64,000 bases of DNA from Corynebacterium crudilactis (GCF_001643015.1 NZ_CP015622.1:2245358-2309357); one strand, 5' to 3'; positions 1 through 11,261 are shown, numbered from the stretch's first letter. Notes: generated by a model not told the origin, from the sequence alone. Numbers and translations are program-made.

Positions 1-324
1 CAACTGCGCATCAGGATACTGCTTGCTCAAATCCTGGAGAGTATCAATGGTGTAGGTATCTCCACCACGATCGATATCCACACGTGAGACGGTAAACCGA
101 GGATTAGAGGCAGTAGCAATCACTGTCATCAGATAACGGTCTTCTGCAGGGCTAACCTTTTTATTTGCCTTCTGCCATGGCTGCCCAGTGGGAACATACA
201 CCACCAGATCAAGATCAAACCGATCCGCTACCTCTGAACCTGCAACAAGGTGACCATTATGAATGGGGTCAAATGTGCCACCCATGATGCCGATTCGATC
301 CCGACGCTTCACCTTTGTAATCAT
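1..324 (-). CDS. nadD: Nicotinate-nucleotide adenylyltransferase, N-terminal part (cut by window edge)
   Basis: Adenylates nicotinate mononucleotide to deamido-NAD in NAD synthesis. Only the first 108 codons are present; the gene runs off the left edge. The translation starts [20 protein letters not shown] and carries the nucleotidyltransferase signature [11 protein letters not shown] (about residues 15-25), where the HxGH histidines bind ATP. The ATG at 324 is the natural start just upstream of the conserved GIMGG strand. Next on the strand is the secreted hydrolase gene, 30 bp upstream. The C-terminal ISSTxxR motif cannot be checked here. Confidence 0.93.
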   Translation of the reverse strand, partial: MITKVKRRDRIGIMGGTFDPIHNGHLVAGSEVADRFDLDLVVYVPTGQPWQKANKKVSPAEDRYLMTVIATASNPRFTVSRVDIDRGGDTYTIDTLQDLSKQYPDAQL

Positions 325-354
325 AAATCGACAGTATATCTCGTGGAGATATGT

Positions 355-1398
355 CTAGCTGTTCACAGACTCTGTAATCCACGAGGAGACTTCCTCGAAG
401 ATCTCCTCATCCCACGGCTTCGTGGTAACAAAATACTGCAAATGTACACCTCCTGGGCGAGTGTCTCCGGTACTCAACTGTGCTGAGACCATAGAAGAGC
501 CTGCGGCAGAAAACTGCTCAAAAGAACGATCACACACAATATCGCCAGGCAAGCAATAACTGATTTTGAAAGGATTATCCTCACTAGGTTTGAGAGAACT
601 AGCTATTCCGCCGGTCTGAACCTGATGCCCAACGATCGATGGATCATCCGCATCTTGTGATGGATTCGCGATATGAAGTGTCCCGACATATTGATCGCGG
701 GCAATTAATGCATCTTCTTGGCCATCGACAATCAAAACGCCTTGAGAATACCCAGCCAAGAGATATTTGGGGGTACAACCAGTTGTTGTTTCAAAACGAT
801 CAATGGAACTCATAATATTTTCTCGACCACTAGAAACTGATGTACCCAATTTAAGTAGGCTGCTTCCTTCTGAAGACAAAGGAAAAACTGCAGGATAATC
901 AACATTGTTCAGACCCATCACGTAGACGTCCTTCATCAAGGACTCCCCTGTTTTTGCCTGATAATAACTTTCTAAACGGCCAAAGAAACTACGGAAGTTT
1001 CTTTCCTCAAAGCCATTAGAAGTCCACGGAGCATCTTCGCTGTATCGTGCTGGGCGGATCTGCATATTTTGTCCGCTACCACGAGCCACTACTGCGACAA
1101 CCGCTGGGCATTCACCTACTTGAGGTGGATCGAAAACCTCTTCATAAAGATCTGGGTCAAGATCCGGATGAATGGAGATGAAACTGTCATCTAATGGGTC
1201 TAGAAGACGATCAATGAAAGAAGCATGATCCTCCGGAAAAAGCAGATTCCAGAGGTTACTACTACCTGCACTAAGAGAACCTGTAGAAGATCCACTTGAA
1301 AGCCCACTACTCTGTGCGCTTGCGACTGGAGTGTTGGCTATTAAAGCTGCGCTTATTCCAACGCTAGCGAGTAACTTCCATAACTTATTCACAGACAC
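355..1398 (-). CDS. Secreted cutinase-family serine hydrolase
   Basis: Probable exported alpha/beta hydrolase, 347 aa. Residues 1-28 form a Sec signal peptide (KLWKLL, hydrophobic core, VASAQ cleavage site), followed by a Ser/Gly-rich linker to about residue 48. The catalytic region shows the cutinase nucleophile elbow GYSQG (Ser218), an Asp in PGDIVC (Asp286) and a His in GGVHLQYF (His319), in the spacing of cutinase/Culp proteins; paired cysteines at 97/208 and 282/289 fit the family disulfides. Start is GTG at 1398 with GGGGAG about 8 bases upstream; an ATG is absent there. In mycolic-acid bacteria such enzymes act as esterases or lipases on envelope or external lipids; the substrate here is unknown. 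It lies between nadD and proA on the same strand but shares no obvious function with them. Confidence 0.85.
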   Translation of the reverse strand: MSVNKLWKLLASVGISAALIANTPVASAQSSGLSSGSSTGSLSAGSSNLWNLLFPEDHASFIDRLLDPLDDSFISIHPDLDPDLYEEVFDPPQVGECPAVVAVVARGSGQNMQIRPARYSEDAPWTSNGFEERNFRSFFGRLESYYQAKTGESLMKDVYVMGLNNVDYPAVFPLSSEGSSLLKLGTSVSSGRENIMSSIDRFETTTGCTPKYLLAGYSQGVLIVDGQEDALIARDQYVGTLHIANPSQDADDPSIVGHQVQTGGIASSLKPSEDNPFKISYCLPGDIVCDRSFEQFSAAGSSMVSAQLSTGDTRPGGVHLQYFVTTKPWDEEIFEEVSSWITESVNS

Positions 1399-1498
1399 TT
1401 GTGTGCTCCCCGCGGACCTATTGAATGAGATCTTTTGCTAACAAGATCAAAGATTACAACACGTCCGCACGCACCAGACTTCTTACTACCCCCTATTT

Positions 1499-2797
1499 TT
1501 AAGGCCTGATCTGGCCATTACCTTGAAGAATCCATTTGGTGGATGTGAGTTCTGGCAAGGCCATTGGGCCACGAGCATGAAGCTTCTGTGTGGAGATACC
1601 GATCTCTGCACCCATGCCGTATTGCTCACCATCAGTGAAAGCGGTGGATGCATTGATCATGACGGCAGCAGCATCTACGCGATCAACAAAGCGTTGTGCA
1701 GTCTCAATGTTCTTGGTGGCAATCGCCTCGGTGTGCTTGGTGCTGTATTTAGTGATGTGCTCAATTGCACCATCCACACCGTCGACTACAGCAACTGCGA
1801 TATCGAAGGACAGGTACTCGGAGTCCCAGTCAGTTTCTGTTGCTTCCACAACATCTGTTGCGCCGAAAGCTTCCAACTCCGCGACCTTGCCATGAACAGT
1901 TACTTCTGCGGCCTGGATAGCGCGGATGACTGCAAGCTTGTCTGCATCGCTGAGGGAGGCGTCGAGAAGTGCTGTTTCGGTAGCGTTGCAGACGCTGCAG
2001 CGTCGGGTTTTACCGTTGATGAGCATGGCGATTGCTTGGTCTAGATCAGCCTCCGCATCGATGTAGAAGTGGCAATTGCCGGTTCCGGTTTCGATGGTAG
2101 GCACTGTAGCGCCGGTGACAACGGCATTAATTAGACCAGCACCACCGCGAGGAATCACCACGTCAACTAGACCACGGGCGGTGATTAGATCCTGCACAGA
2201 ATCACGGGTTTCACATGGCAACAGCTGTACAGTTTCGCGTGGAAGATCGAAGCTTTCCACCACATCCTGCAAAATTTTCACCAACACAGCATTGGAATGC
2301 ACGGCGGTAGAAGAACCACGCAATAGCGCTACGTTGCCGGATTTCAGTGCCAAACCGAAGGCATCAACGGTGACATTTGGGCGAGCTTCATAGACCATGC
2401 CCATCACGCCCAGTGGCACGCGGATCTGGCGCATCTGGATGCCATTTTCCATGACGTGTCCACGCAAAACTTCACCAACAGGGTCGGTCAGAGCAGCTAC
2501 TTGGCGCAGTCCATCTGCGATACCAGCAATGCGCTCAGCGTCAAGGGATAAACGGTCAATAAGGGATTCTTCCATCCCATTATTGCGCCCAGATTCGATG
2601 TCTTGGGCATTGGCGGAAATGATTTCTTCTCCGCGTTCCACCAAGGTGTCTGCTGCTGCACGCAGGATTGCATTCTTGGTCCCAGTGCCCAAAACGGCAA
2701 TATCGGGCACGACGTTCTTGGCAGCAGTCGCCTTGGCTAGAACTTCCTGGCGTTCGGTTTCACGGATCTGTGCTTCGGAAAATGTCGTTGAACTCAT
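1499..2797 (-). CDS. proA: Gamma-glutamyl phosphate reductase
   Basis: Second step of proline synthesis: NADPH-dependent reduction of gamma-glutamyl phosphate to glutamate semialdehyde. The 432 aa protein has the aldehyde-dehydrogenase fold signatures of Pro[13 protein letters not shown] (about 135-146), [10 protein letters not shown] (154-163), PRGGAGL (216-222) and the catalytic cysteine in SVCNATET (Cys270). Length is normal. The ATG at 2797 gives [10 protein letters not shown]. The partner gene proB is on the same strand, separated by a D-2-hydroxyacid dehydrogenase gene, an arrangement I recall from C. glutamicum. Confidence 0.96.
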   Translation of the reverse strand: MSSTTFSEAQIRETERQEVLAKATAAKNVVPDIAVLGTGTKNAILRAAADTLVERGEEIISANAQDIESGRNNGMEESLIDRLSLDAERIAGIADGLRQVAALTDPVGEVLRGHVMENGIQMRQIRVPLGVMGMVYEARPNVTVDAFGLALKSGNVALLRGSSTAVHSNAVLVKILQDVVESFDLPRETVQLLPCETRDSVQDLITARGLVDVVIPRGGAGLINAVVTGATVPTIETGTGNCHFYIDAEADLDQAIAMLINGKTRRCSVCNATETALLDASLSDADKLAVIRAIQAAEVTVHGKVAELEAFGATDVVEATETDWDSEYLSFDIAVAVVDGVDGAIEHITKYSTKHTEAIATKNIETAQRFVDRVDAAAVMINASTAFTDGEQYGMGAEIGISTQKLHARGPMALPELTSTKWILQGNGQIRP

Positions 2798-2845
2798 GAT
2801 TAACCAGTGTACAGATCCATGTGTCGGAAAACACCTGAAGCAGGT

Positions 2846-3760
2846 TTAGTAGCCCGCCACCACGTCTACTTCAGTGAGCATTTTCTCGCCGGCTTCAAAC
2901 AGCTCAATATTGCGCAGCGTCAACCCTCCGGTCAGTGCACGGATCCGCTCAGTGGTATTGGCAGAATGCGGGGTGATCACCACATTGGACATCTCCCACA
3001 GTGGGTGTCCATCTGGCAGTGGCTCCGGATCAGTTACATCCAACGCTGCTCCAGCAATGGTGCCTGTATGCAAAGCTTCCACTAGGTCATCTGTGTTAAT
3101 CAAAGGGCCACGACCAACGTTAACGATCACTGCGCTGGACTTCATTTTGGCCAAAGACTCCGCATTAACAATCTGATAGGTGCTCTCTGTCAGAGGCAGA
3201 ATCAGCACGAAGATATCGGCTTCTGCCCACACATGATCAGCCTGATACAGCGCGAAAGTTTCAGTTGCGCCTGCAACTGGACGGCCTGAATTATTCACTG
3301 CGATGGTCTTCACATTGAATGGTTTGAGCATTTCAATAACGCGCACACCAATGCCACCAGCACCTAAAATAGCGACGGTTTTATTATCATGCAGCCAGAC
3401 CTTATTGTTTTCTACTTCGGCTGCCACGCTCCAGGATTTAGCCAACCGAGTTGCAGAATGCATGTGCAACTGTGCAAGCAGCAAACCGATAGTCGATTCT
3501 GCCACCGTATCTGCATATAGCCCACCAGCATTAGCCCAACGTGTCTGATCATTGACCACACCACGCCTCACCAGGGCATCAATGCCGGCCATGGAAGCCT
3601 GCACAAATTTAATATTGTCCGGCAGGTCCGGGAACTCTGGCGCAGAGCCGTTGAAGAAAATGAAGTCTGCGTCCTTGATGTCCTCAACCCGTTCATGTCC
3701 ACCCCCCTCAATGACAGAGGTAGTGGATTCCCACAAATGCGGATACATAACAAACTTCAT
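2846..3760 (-). CDS. D-isomer specific 2-hydroxyacid dehydrogenase (phosphoglycerate dehydrogenase-like)
   Basis: NAD(P)-dependent dehydrogenase of the D-2-hydroxyacid family, 304 aa. Visible motifs: Rossmann loop GAGGIG (about 132-137), the substrate-binding arginine in VNVGRGPLI, the glutamate in [15 protein letters not shown] and the proton-relay histidine in ITPHSA. It lacks the C-terminal ACT/ASB domains of long SerA proteins, so it is more like a glyoxylate/hydroxypyruvate or 2-ketoacid reductase than the main serine-pathway enzyme. It sits between proB and proA, 58 bp after proB, and could be co-transcribed. Its physiological substrate cannot be read from the sequence. Confidence 0.85.
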   Translation of the reverse strand: MKFVMYPHLWESTTSVIEGGGHERVEDIKDADFIFFNGSAPEFPDLPDNIKFVQASMAGIDALVRRGVVNDQTRWANAGGLYADTVAESTIGLLLAQLHMHSATRLAKSWSVAAEVENNKVWLHDNKTVAILGAGGIGVRVIEMLKPFNVKTIAVNNSGRPVAGATETFALYQADHVWAEADIFVLILPLTESTYQIVNAESLAKMKSSAVIVNVGRGPLINTDDLVEALHTGTIAGAALDVTDPEPLPDGHPLWEMSNVVITPHSANTTERIRALTGGLTLRNIELFEAGEKMLTEVDVVAGY

Positions 3761-3818
3761 TTTTATCTCCTAAAAACTTCTGCTTTTCGACGCTTCCCGC
3801 CGCTCGTATACCTGCGCT

Positions 3819-4928
3819 TTACGCGCGGCTAGCGTAATTAGACAAATAATCTGCATGCACCACAGGACGCTGCATATCATCTGGTAGTTCTTGAGTTTGC
3901 ATACCGACCATGGACTGCAAGGTATCAGAGTCATAAGACACTTCACCTCGACCAATGATCTGGCCTTCTGGGCCTAAGATCTCCACGATCTCACCCTGCT
4001 GAAAATCACCAATGATTTCTGTGATACCCACGGCTAACAAAGATTTTCCACCAGAGGTCACAGCTTCCGCGGCACCAGCATCAAGGCGAATCTTTCCTGC
4101 AGTATCTGCTGCATAAAGCGCCCAGAATTTCCACGCAGAAAGTCGGTTTTCTTTCGGGTGGAACACTGTACCCACCTGAGCATGTTCCAGAGCTGGACCA
4201 ATATTTGCAGCTGAGGTCAAAAGAACCGGCACTCCACTTCGGGATGCCAAACGGGCAGCAGAGACCTTTGAAGCCATACCGCCGGTACCAACTTTTCCAC
4301 CGTCTCCGGCAATCACATCTTTCAGATCCTTGCCATCTCGAACCTCAGAGATGAACTTTGCAGTGGGATCAGTTGGGTTTTTATCAAAGAGTCCATCAAC
4401 ATCGCTGAGCAATACCAATGCATCTGCGGAGACAAGGTGCGCCACGATGGCTGCTAGTCGGTCATTGTCTCCGAAGTTCACACCAGTGGTTGCCACGGTG
4501 TCATTTTCATTCACAATTGGAATCACACCAAGGAAGCGCAATTTATCGATAGTGCGCTGTGCATTTCGAGCACGGTCGCGTTGGCCAGCATCAGCTGCAG
4601 TGAGCAAGACCTGCCCAATAGGACGCCCATAACGTGCAAAGGATCGTCCCCATTGGTGCATGAGGTGAACTTGACCGACAGCAGCAGCTGCCTGCTTCAC
4701 AGCCAAATCAGTTGGTCGGGTGGTCAAACCCAAAGGAGCCATGCCTGCTGCCACGGCACCAGAGGACACAACAATGAGGTCCGATCCGGCTTCCATGCGA
4801 GCTTGCAATGCATTGACGATAGTGTTGATGCGATTGGGATCAACGGTGTGTCCATCTTCGTCGTTGGTGAGCGAAGACGAACCAATTTTCACCACCACTC
4901 GCTTCGCGTTGGTGATGAGCTCTCGCAT
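3819..4928 (-). CDS. proB: Glutamate 5-kinase
   Basis: First enzyme of proline synthesis, phosphorylating glutamate. With the start at 4928 ([20 protein letters not shown]) the protein is 369 aa, the length I recall for C. glutamicum. It has the amino-acid-kinase domain ([57 protein letters not shown]) and a C-terminal PUA domain (QGEIVEILG, about 280-369). The frame stays open for 95 more codons upstream, to 5213, with another ATG at 5114 ([10 protein letters not shown]); neither start has a strong Shine-Dalgarno sequence. I chose 4928 because homology begins there. obg lies upstream on the same strand. Confidence 0.92.
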   Translation of the reverse strand: MRELITNAKRVVVKIGSSSLTNDEDGHTVDPNRINTIVNALQARMEAGSDLIVVSSGAVAAGMAPLGLTTRPTDLAVKQAAAAVGQVHLMHQWGRSFARYGRPIGQVLLTAADAGQRDRARNAQRTIDKLRFLGVIPIVNENDTVATTGVNFGDNDRLAAIVAHLVSADALVLLSDVDGLFDKNPTDPTAKFISEVRDGKDLKDVIAGDGGKVGTGGMASKVSAARLASRSGVPVLLTSAANIGPALEHAQVGTVFHPKENRLSAWKFWALYAADTAGKIRLDAGAAEAVTSGGKSLLAVGITEIIGDFQQGEIVEILGPEGQIIGRGEVSYDSDTLQSMVGMQTQELPDDMQRPVVHADYLSNYASRA

Positions 4929-5157
4929 ACTGGACTCATGCCCGTATGCGGCGCTGTCTTTGGTTTCCGGGTCTACAGCCGGGAAGCTTGCACCAATGCT
5001 TGCTTCCTGGCTGTAAGGGGTGACAGGAAGCCCTGTCACCGGCGCCATTTGAGTTGGCCTAGGGAGATTATCCCGGAGTCGAACGCTTTCAGGTGTATTC
5101 TGCGTGTCATTCATAGCGATCCCATCGTATACACGCAGACATGAAAAATGTTGTGTT

Positions 5158-6666
5158 TTATCCTTCCCAGCGTTCGCGGGATGCCTTTTGGCCATCGCCA
5201 AAGTCCAACTCATCGATCAGACCACGACGCACCTGAGATGCACGTTTACGCTCTTCAGCGGAAATTCGATTGTTCTTTTCCAGGCGCACATCTGTACCGC
5301 GACCAGTCAAAATTGGATCGTCACCAGCGGACGTCATTGGTTCCCATTCGAAGGTAACTCCACCGATGGTGACGTTAGATCCGGTCTGTGCGCCAGCCTT
5401 ACGCAAGCCTTCTTCAATGCCCAACTTGGCAAAACGGTCTGCGAGGTAGCCAACAGCTTCATCGTTTTCGAAGTCAGTCTGCAAGATCCAACGCTCTGGC
5501 TTATCACCGGTGATGATGAAGCTATCAGGGTGCTGTGGATCAGGATTGACTTGGAACTGTCCCTTGGTACGGTGATCGATAGCCTTTGGCTTGATGATCA
5601 CAGACTCTGCAAGCTTGTCCTTCGGACGCTTCTTACGATCTGCCTGCACGATTTCCAGCAGCTTATACTTCAGTGGATCCAGACCCTTGCGAGCAACAGC
5701 GGAAATGATCAGCACAGGCCAACCGAATTGTTCCTCGATGTCTTCCTTGAGGAACTCTGCAAGCTCCTCAGCTTCTGGCACATCAGCCTTATTCAGCACG
5801 ACGATGCGTGGACGCTGACTCAGATCACCAAGTCCGGTGTCTTCGTCCAATGCGGACTGGTAGGCAGCAAGTTCGGCTTCCAGAGCTTCAATATCAGAGA
5901 TTGGATCACGGCCTGGATCCATCGTTGCGGTATCCACCACATGCACAAGCACGGCGGTGCGTTCGATGTGGCGCAAGAAATCAAGGCCAAGGCCCTTGCC
6001 TTCAGATGCTCCAGGAATGAGGCCTGGAACGTCTGCCATGGTGAAGGTTTCATGTCCAACGTTAACCACACCAAGGTTTGGCTGCAGGGTGGTGAATGGG
6101 TAATCACCAATCTTTGGCTTCGCAGCAGACATCACGGAAACCAGCGAAGACTTACCTGCAGAAGGGAAGCCAACGAGTCCGACATCAGCCATGGATTTGA
6201 GCTCAAGCACGAGGTCATGGGCTTCGCCTGGCTCACCGATCAACGCAAAGCCTGGAGCCTTACGAGCATTAGAAGCCAATGCCGCGTTGCCCAAACCGCC
6301 GTTGCCACCTGCAGCCGCAATGAATTTCATGCCCACTGTGGTCAAATCAGCCAAGGTTTCACCCTTAGCATCAAGTACGACGGTTCCTGGAGGAACTTCC
6401 AAAACGAGATCTTGTCCACGTGCACCATTGCGGTGATCGCCAGAGCCATTGGTTCCACGCTCTGCCTTGATGTGCGGGTGGAAGTGGAAATCCAGCAGGG
6501 TGTGAACCTGGGAGGTGACTTCCAAAACGATGTCACCGCCGTGTCCACCGTTACCACCATCTGGTCCACCGAGCGGCTTAAACTTTTCGCGGTGCACCGA
6601 AACACAACCATTGCCGCCGTCACCTGCGGCGAGGTGTAGCACAACGCGGTCAATAAATCGGTTCAT
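5158..6666 (-). CDS. obg: GTPase Obg/CgtA, ribosome assembly
   Basis: Large-subunit maturation and stress-linked GTPase, 502 aa. Three domains are recognisable: the glycine-rich Obg fold at the N-terminus ([26 protein letters not shown]), the G domain (P-loop [10 protein letters not shown] around residue 165, DVPGLIPGA as G3, NKADVP as G4) and a C-terminal OCT domain typical of actinobacterial Obg ([19 protein letters not shown]). Start ATG at 6666. Obg commonly follows rplU-rpmA; here those genes lie 4.7 kb upstream on the same strand, separated by the permease and AKR region, so the usual operon is split. Confidence 0.96.
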   Translation of the reverse strand: MNRFIDRVVLHLAAGDGGNGCVSVHREKFKPLGGPDGGNGGHGGDIVLEVTSQVHTLLDFHFHPHIKAERGTNGSGDHRNGARGQDLVLEVPPGTVVLDAKGETLADLTTVGMKFIAAAGGNGGLGNAALASNARKAPGFALIGEPGEAHDLVLELKSMADVGLVGFPSAGKSSLVSVMSAAKPKIGDYPFTTLQPNLGVVNVGHETFTMADVPGLIPGASEGKGLGLDFLRHIERTAVLVHVVDTATMDPGRDPISDIEALEAELAAYQSALDEDTGLGDLSQRPRIVVLNKADVPEAEELAEFLKEDIEEQFGWPVLIISAVARKGLDPLKYKLLEIVQADRKKRPKDKLAESVIIKPKAIDHRTKGQFQVNPDPQHPDSFIITGDKPERWILQTDFENDEAVGYLADRFAKLGIEEGLRKAGAQTGSNVTIGGVTFEWEPMTSAGDDPILTGRGTDVRLEKNNRISAEERKRASQVRRGLIDELDFGDGQKASRERWEG

Positions 6667-6839
6667 AAAACGGGGTCACTCCTGATCAAAGTAAAACGGC
6701 GCCAACTTAAAAAATTAACGGAGAAGTATGGACGCCAAGGTTCTTCGATCCTACCAGTGCCAACGCCGATGTGAATAACTGAAAACTAACGAGCTTATCT
6801 CATTATTTTGTACAGTGTCGAAAAAAGTGGACAATACTG

Positions 6840-8819
6840 TTGGATAAATTTCATATCGAGGACGAAGGGACTCCCCCGAACGCCGTGACAACAACGACAC
6901 AAACCCGGGCTAAACATCCGGTTGACCAAGTGCCCCCCGCACCCAAACTGGCAGCCCTTGGGCTCCAACATGTGCTTGCATTCTATGCAGGCGCTGTTAT
7001 TGTTCCGCTTCTTATCGCGCAATCCCTTAACTTGGATGCAGCGACAACGATTCACCTGATTAACGCAGACTTATTGACCTGTGGCATCGCCACATTGATC
7101 CAGTCCATTGGTATTGGCCGCCACATTGGTGTGCGCTTGCCGATTGTCCAAGGTGTCACCACCACGGCTGTCGCTCCCATCATTGCCATTGGTTTAGGCG
7201 TGACCGATGGCGAAGGCGGCGTAGCCTCCCTTCCAGCTATTTACGGCGCAGTTATCGTCGCTGGCATTTTCACTTTCTTTGCAGCACCAGTATTTGCGCG
7301 TTTCCTCAAGTACTTCCCACCTGTTGTTACTGGCACTGTACTGCTCGTGATGGGTGCTTCCCTGCTCTCCGTGTCTGCAAATGACTTTGTGAACTACGCA
7401 AGTGAAGTTCCTGCAGCTAGAGACTTGGCTTATGGCTTTGGTACCTTGGCTGTCATCATCTTGGCGCAGCGTTTCTTCCGTGGCTTCATGGGCACCTTGG
7501 CGGTACTCCTCGGCCTGGTAGGCGGCACCGCAGTTGCCATTCTGCTTGGTGATGCGAACTTGGAAGAAGTCGGTAAGGCCGAAGCTTTTGATATCACTAC
7601 CCCGTTCTATTTCGGTGTTCCAGAATTCAACGCGGTAGCTATTTTCTCCATGATTATCGTCATGATCATCACCATGGTGGAGACCACCGGTGACGTATTC
7701 GCAACGGGAGAAATCGTCGGCAAGCGTACTCGCCGCTACGACGTCACCCGTGCGCTGCGCGCTGATGGACTGTCCACCCTGATCGGTGGCGTCATGAACT
7801 CTTTCCCATACACCTGCTTCGCCCAGAACGTGGGCCTCGTGCGCATCACCGGAGTGAAGTCTCGTTGGGTTGCTGCAGCTGCTGCGGGCTTCATGATCAT
7901 CCTGGGTGTGCTGCCTAAGGCCGGCGCAATCGTGGCTTCTATCCCGTCACCAGTCCTCGGTGGCGCGTCCTTGGCGTTGTTCGCCAACGTTGCATGGGTA
8001 GGCATCCAGACCATCGCTAAATCTGACCTGACTGATGGCCGCAACTCCGTCATCGTCACCTCCGCGCTAGGCCTGGCAATGCTGGTCTCCTTCCGCCCAG
8101 ATGTCGCCCAGGCGTTCCCTGAGTGGGCACGCATTTTCGTCTCCTCCGGCATGTCCGTTGGTGCGATTACTGCAATCCTGTTGAACCTGCTGTTCTTCCA
8201 TGTAGGACGCCAATCCGGCGGACAAATAGCCACCTCAAAATCCGGCAAACGCGTCACGCTTGAAGTGGTAAACCAGATGGATCGCGCAGAGTTCGTAGAC
8301 ACTTTTGCACCACTGTTCAACAGCAAAACTTGGCCACTGGAAACCGCGTGGGAATCCCGCCCATTCGTCAACGTCACAGAGCTCCGCGAAGCCATCCAGG
8401 TTGCAGTTTTGACTGCACCAATCAAAGACCGCGAAGCCCTCATCCACGATTACCCAGACATGGCCCAGCTCATCTTGGCCACCGAAGAAGAAGCCGCCTC
8501 CATCTCCCAGGACCGCGGATCCCTCGGTTTGGTTGATTTGGACGATGTTGATCAAGAAAAGCTCATCACGGTCACAGAACAGTACCGCGAGCGTTTCAAC
8601 ATGCCATATGTGGCCTATTTTGACACCATGGACACCGTTGACTCAGTTGTCACCGCCGGCCTGCGCCGTCTCGACAACTCCGATGAACAAGAGCACCGTC
8701 AAGCACTCTCAGAGATCATTGAAATTGCCAATGATCGCTTTGATATTTTGCTTGCCGACGCCAACCCGGCGCGCTCAGCGTTCGACCGTAAGTTCACCGA
8801 CACCGATTTCCTCGGCTAA
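6840..8819 (+). CDS. NCS2 nucleobase permease fused to an OHCU-decarboxylase-like domain
   Basis: Residues 36-456 form an NCS2/NAT permease with about 12-14 membrane segments. They carry the key glutamate in ETTGDVFATGEI (Glu281) and the NAT signature QNVGLVRITGV (329-339), closer to xanthine/urate than to uracil carriers. Residues about 473-640 are a soluble C-terminal domain resembling 2-oxo-4-hydroxy-4-carboxy-5-ureidoimidazoline decarboxylase of urate breakdown (EFVDTFAPLF, RPF, FNMPYVAY, GLRRLDN, EHRQALSEIIEIANDR). The expected catalytic His-Pro reads Tyr538-Pro. Inference: import of a purine such as urate, with the domain acting as enzyme or sensor. The start is uncertain: TTG at 6840 or GTG at 6885 (MTTTTQTRAKHP), both with poor Shine-Dalgarno sequences. 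Divergent from obg; ends at a strong terminator. Confidence 0.85.
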   Translation: MDKFHIEDEGTPPNAVTTTTQTRAKHPVDQVPPAPKLAALGLQHVLAFYAGAVIVPLLIAQSLNLDAATTIHLINADLLTCGIATLIQSIGIGRHIGVRLPIVQGVTTTAVAPIIAIGLGVTDGEGGVASLPAIYGAVIVAGIFTFFAAPVFARFLKYFPPVVTGTVLLVMGASLLSVSANDFVNYASEVPAARDLAYGFGTLAVIILAQRFFRGFMGTLAVLLGLVGGTAVAILLGDANLEEVGKAEAFDITTPFYFGVPEFNAVAIFSMIIVMIITMVETTGDVFATGEIVGKRTRRYDVTRALRADGLSTLIGGVMNSFPYTCFAQNVGLVRITGVKSRWVAAAAAGFMIILGVLPKAGAIVASIPSPVLGGASLALFANVAWVGIQTIAKSDLTDGRNSVIVTSALGLAMLVSFRPDVAQAFPEWARIFVSSGMSVGAITAILLNLLFFHVGRQSGGQIATSKSGKRVTLEVVNQMDRAEFVDTFAPLFNSKTWPLETAWESRPFVNVTELREAIQVAVLTAPIKDREALIHDYPDMAQLILATEEEAASISQDRGSLGLVDLDDVDQEKLITVTEQYRERFNMPYVAYFDTMDTVDSVVTAGLRRLDNSDEQEHRQALSEIIEIANDRFDILLADANPARSAFDRKFTDTDFLG

Positions 8820-8837
8820 AAGCTTGCTTTACGACGA

Positions 8838-8880
8838 AATCCCCCGGTACGTATACCGTACCGGGGGATTCTTCTTTTTT

Positions 8881-8883
<3 letters not shown>
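8838..8883 (+). terminator. Rho-independent terminator after the permease gene
   Basis: A perfect 14-bp stem (arms 8838-8851 and 8857-8870, each ending in CCCCC/GGGGG) with a TATAC loop is followed by CTTCTTTTTTTT. It lies between the convergent permease and aldo/keto reductase genes. The U-tract is on the + strand side, so it mainly serves the permease. Confidence 0.92.
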
Positions 8884-9882
<999 letters not shown>

Positions 9883-9897
9883 CTACACTTGAATACC

Positions 9898-10521
9898 ATG
9901 AGCTATGACTTTGTCCTTTTTGAAACCGATGGCGATCCAGGCAGCGCCCGTATTTCCAAAACTCCGCTAACCGAACGCATCGATTTCGCCACTCCATCCA
10001 CCACCCCAGTGTTGGAATCCCTTGCAGCAGGCCTCGCAGAAACTGCACCAGAAGGCGTCAAACTTGAAGAAGATGCCATCCACCTCTCCGGTGATCGCTG
10101 CCTCTATGTAGTCACCAACTACAACTCCGCAGAAGAAGCAGCCATCTGGCTCACCTCAATCGCATTTGATTATGGATTAGGCCTTGCCGATATGAACGCC
10201 GACACAATCTTGTTGTTCGGCGACGAAGACGCCGATGCAGTTGTTCAAATCGATGACTGGTTCTCCCCCGCGTTCTCTTTCTACGGACTCCCCCACCTCT
10301 TGGTGGAAGTCATGCGACTCAAAGACTCCAAGACCCCATACCTCCGAGTCACCCTTACTGCCGATGATTCCAAATACATCCAAACTCTGTACGAAACCGA
10401 CAATAAGCAATGGTTGGTAGAAACTTCTTCCACTACAGGAACTGACGAAATCCACGTCAAGACAATCAATGACGTGCTAGAACTCATTGAGAAGTGGTTC
10501 AACCAAGAAACTGCAGTGTAG
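9898..10521 (+). CDS. Hypothetical protein, 207 aa
   Basis: I do not recognise a family. The protein is acidic, soluble and starts MSYDFVLFETDG; it has no signal peptide or membrane segment. Segments such as RIDFATPSTTPVLESLA and GLPHLLVEVMRLKDSKTPYLRVTLTADD suggest an ordinary alpha/beta protein. The start at 9898 is chosen over an in-frame TTG at 9889. There is no Shine-Dalgarno sequence, and TACACT at 9884-9889 could be a -10 box giving a leaderless mRNA. It is divergent from the aldo/keto reductase with a gap of 99 bp. Confidence 0.7.
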   Translation: MSYDFVLFETDGDPGSARISKTPLTERIDFATPSTTPVLESLAAGLAETAPEGVKLEEDAIHLSGDRCLYVVTNYNSAEEAAIWLTSIAFDYGLGLADMNADTILLFGDEDADAVVQIDDWFSPAFSFYGLPHLLVEVMRLKDSKTPYLRVTLTADDSKYIQTLYETDNKQWLVETSSTTGTDEIHVKTINDVLELIEKWFNQETAV

Positions 10522-10743
10522 TTTTTAGCAGCTTCGAGTTACTCAAACAGGTGCTGGCATAACAAGTGCTCTTCAAGGCTGTGAGAAGCAGACATGAAAA
10601 GGCTTAAAGCCTGGCACCTGATTGGACTTTAGGGGCACTCGAAGCAGCAGTTAAAGAGCCCAAAAGACATAATCCCTGTATAGGTTGAGTAGTTAGAAAC
10701 TGTTTATTTTCCTACACCCTTGCGCGTTATTTAAGGAGACACA

Positions 10744-11016
10744 ATGGCTTTAGGCGGCGGGGAACTGATGATTCTACTCATCCTGTTCGCTCTTTTCCTG
10801 GGCACAATCGCAGTGATAGCCCTCATTATCTTCAAGTTGATCCAGGGGGCTAAGAAACGTGGCTCCTCAACAACAGCCACAATTGACATTGATCAGAACC
10901 TTCATGCTGCGTTAACCGAGATCGCAGTTAGGGACGGGGTGACGGTTCCTAGAATGGTTAATGACCTTCTGAACGATTACATCAATAAACGAAGGCACTG
11001 GCCACCTACGCAATAG
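10744..11016 (+). CDS. Small membrane protein with a ribbon-helix-helix-like C-terminus
   Basis: A 90 aa protein with one long hydrophobic helix (about residues 8-34), a basic stop (KKRG) and a cytoplasmic tail. The tail (45-82: TATIDIDQNLHAALTEIAVR, then DGVTVPRMVNDLLNDYIN) has the pattern of a short strand followed by two helices seen in Arc/CopG ribbon-helix-helix proteins. A good Shine-Dalgarno AAGGAG at 10733-10738 supports the start. It stands alone, with 222 bp upstream that hold no other gene. Function unknown; the tail could also be a simple dimerisation element. Confidence 0.72.
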   Translation: MALGGGELMILLILFALFLGTIAVIALIIFKLIQGAKKRGSSTTATIDIDQNLHAALTEIAVRDGVTVPRMVNDLLNDYINKRRHWPPTQ

Positions 11017-11133
11017 TTGTTTGCCCAAAAGGGACTTTTCTGTTCCAGGGATAACTTATCTACATCAAAAATTAGATGAAACGGGCCCAACTGACAATGC
11101 CCCGATGTCTCTTAATGCCCGTTGTGAATTCGA

Positions 11134-11180
11134 CACCAAGATTTCCTAATTTCGGCCACCATTTTACCGAAATCTTGGTG
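11134..11180. repeat. Intergenic dyad element
   Basis: A perfect 12-bp inverted repeat, CACCAAGATTTC (11134-11145) and GAAATCTTGGTG (11169-11180), flanks TAATTTCGGCCACCATTTTAC. It resembles the dyads at 19051-19176, which share the core AAATCTT-GT-CC, and a CCTAATTTCGG-CACCATTTA string recurs near 29886. It lies in the 320 bp between the small membrane protein and rpmA. The rest of that gap holds only the rpmA terminator. Confidence 0.6.
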
Positions 11181-11261
11181 CCGAAAGTACGCGTGGAAGA
11201 ACATAATCTTCCCTTAACCTGAAAAGCCCCACACACATTCACCCCACAACGCACCCAAAAA

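Noticed and set aside
5104-6639. A 511-codon open frame antisense to obg
   Set aside because: It lies wholly opposite the well-conserved obg gene and encodes a Cys/Trp/His-rich protein without known motifs; a typical shadow frame.
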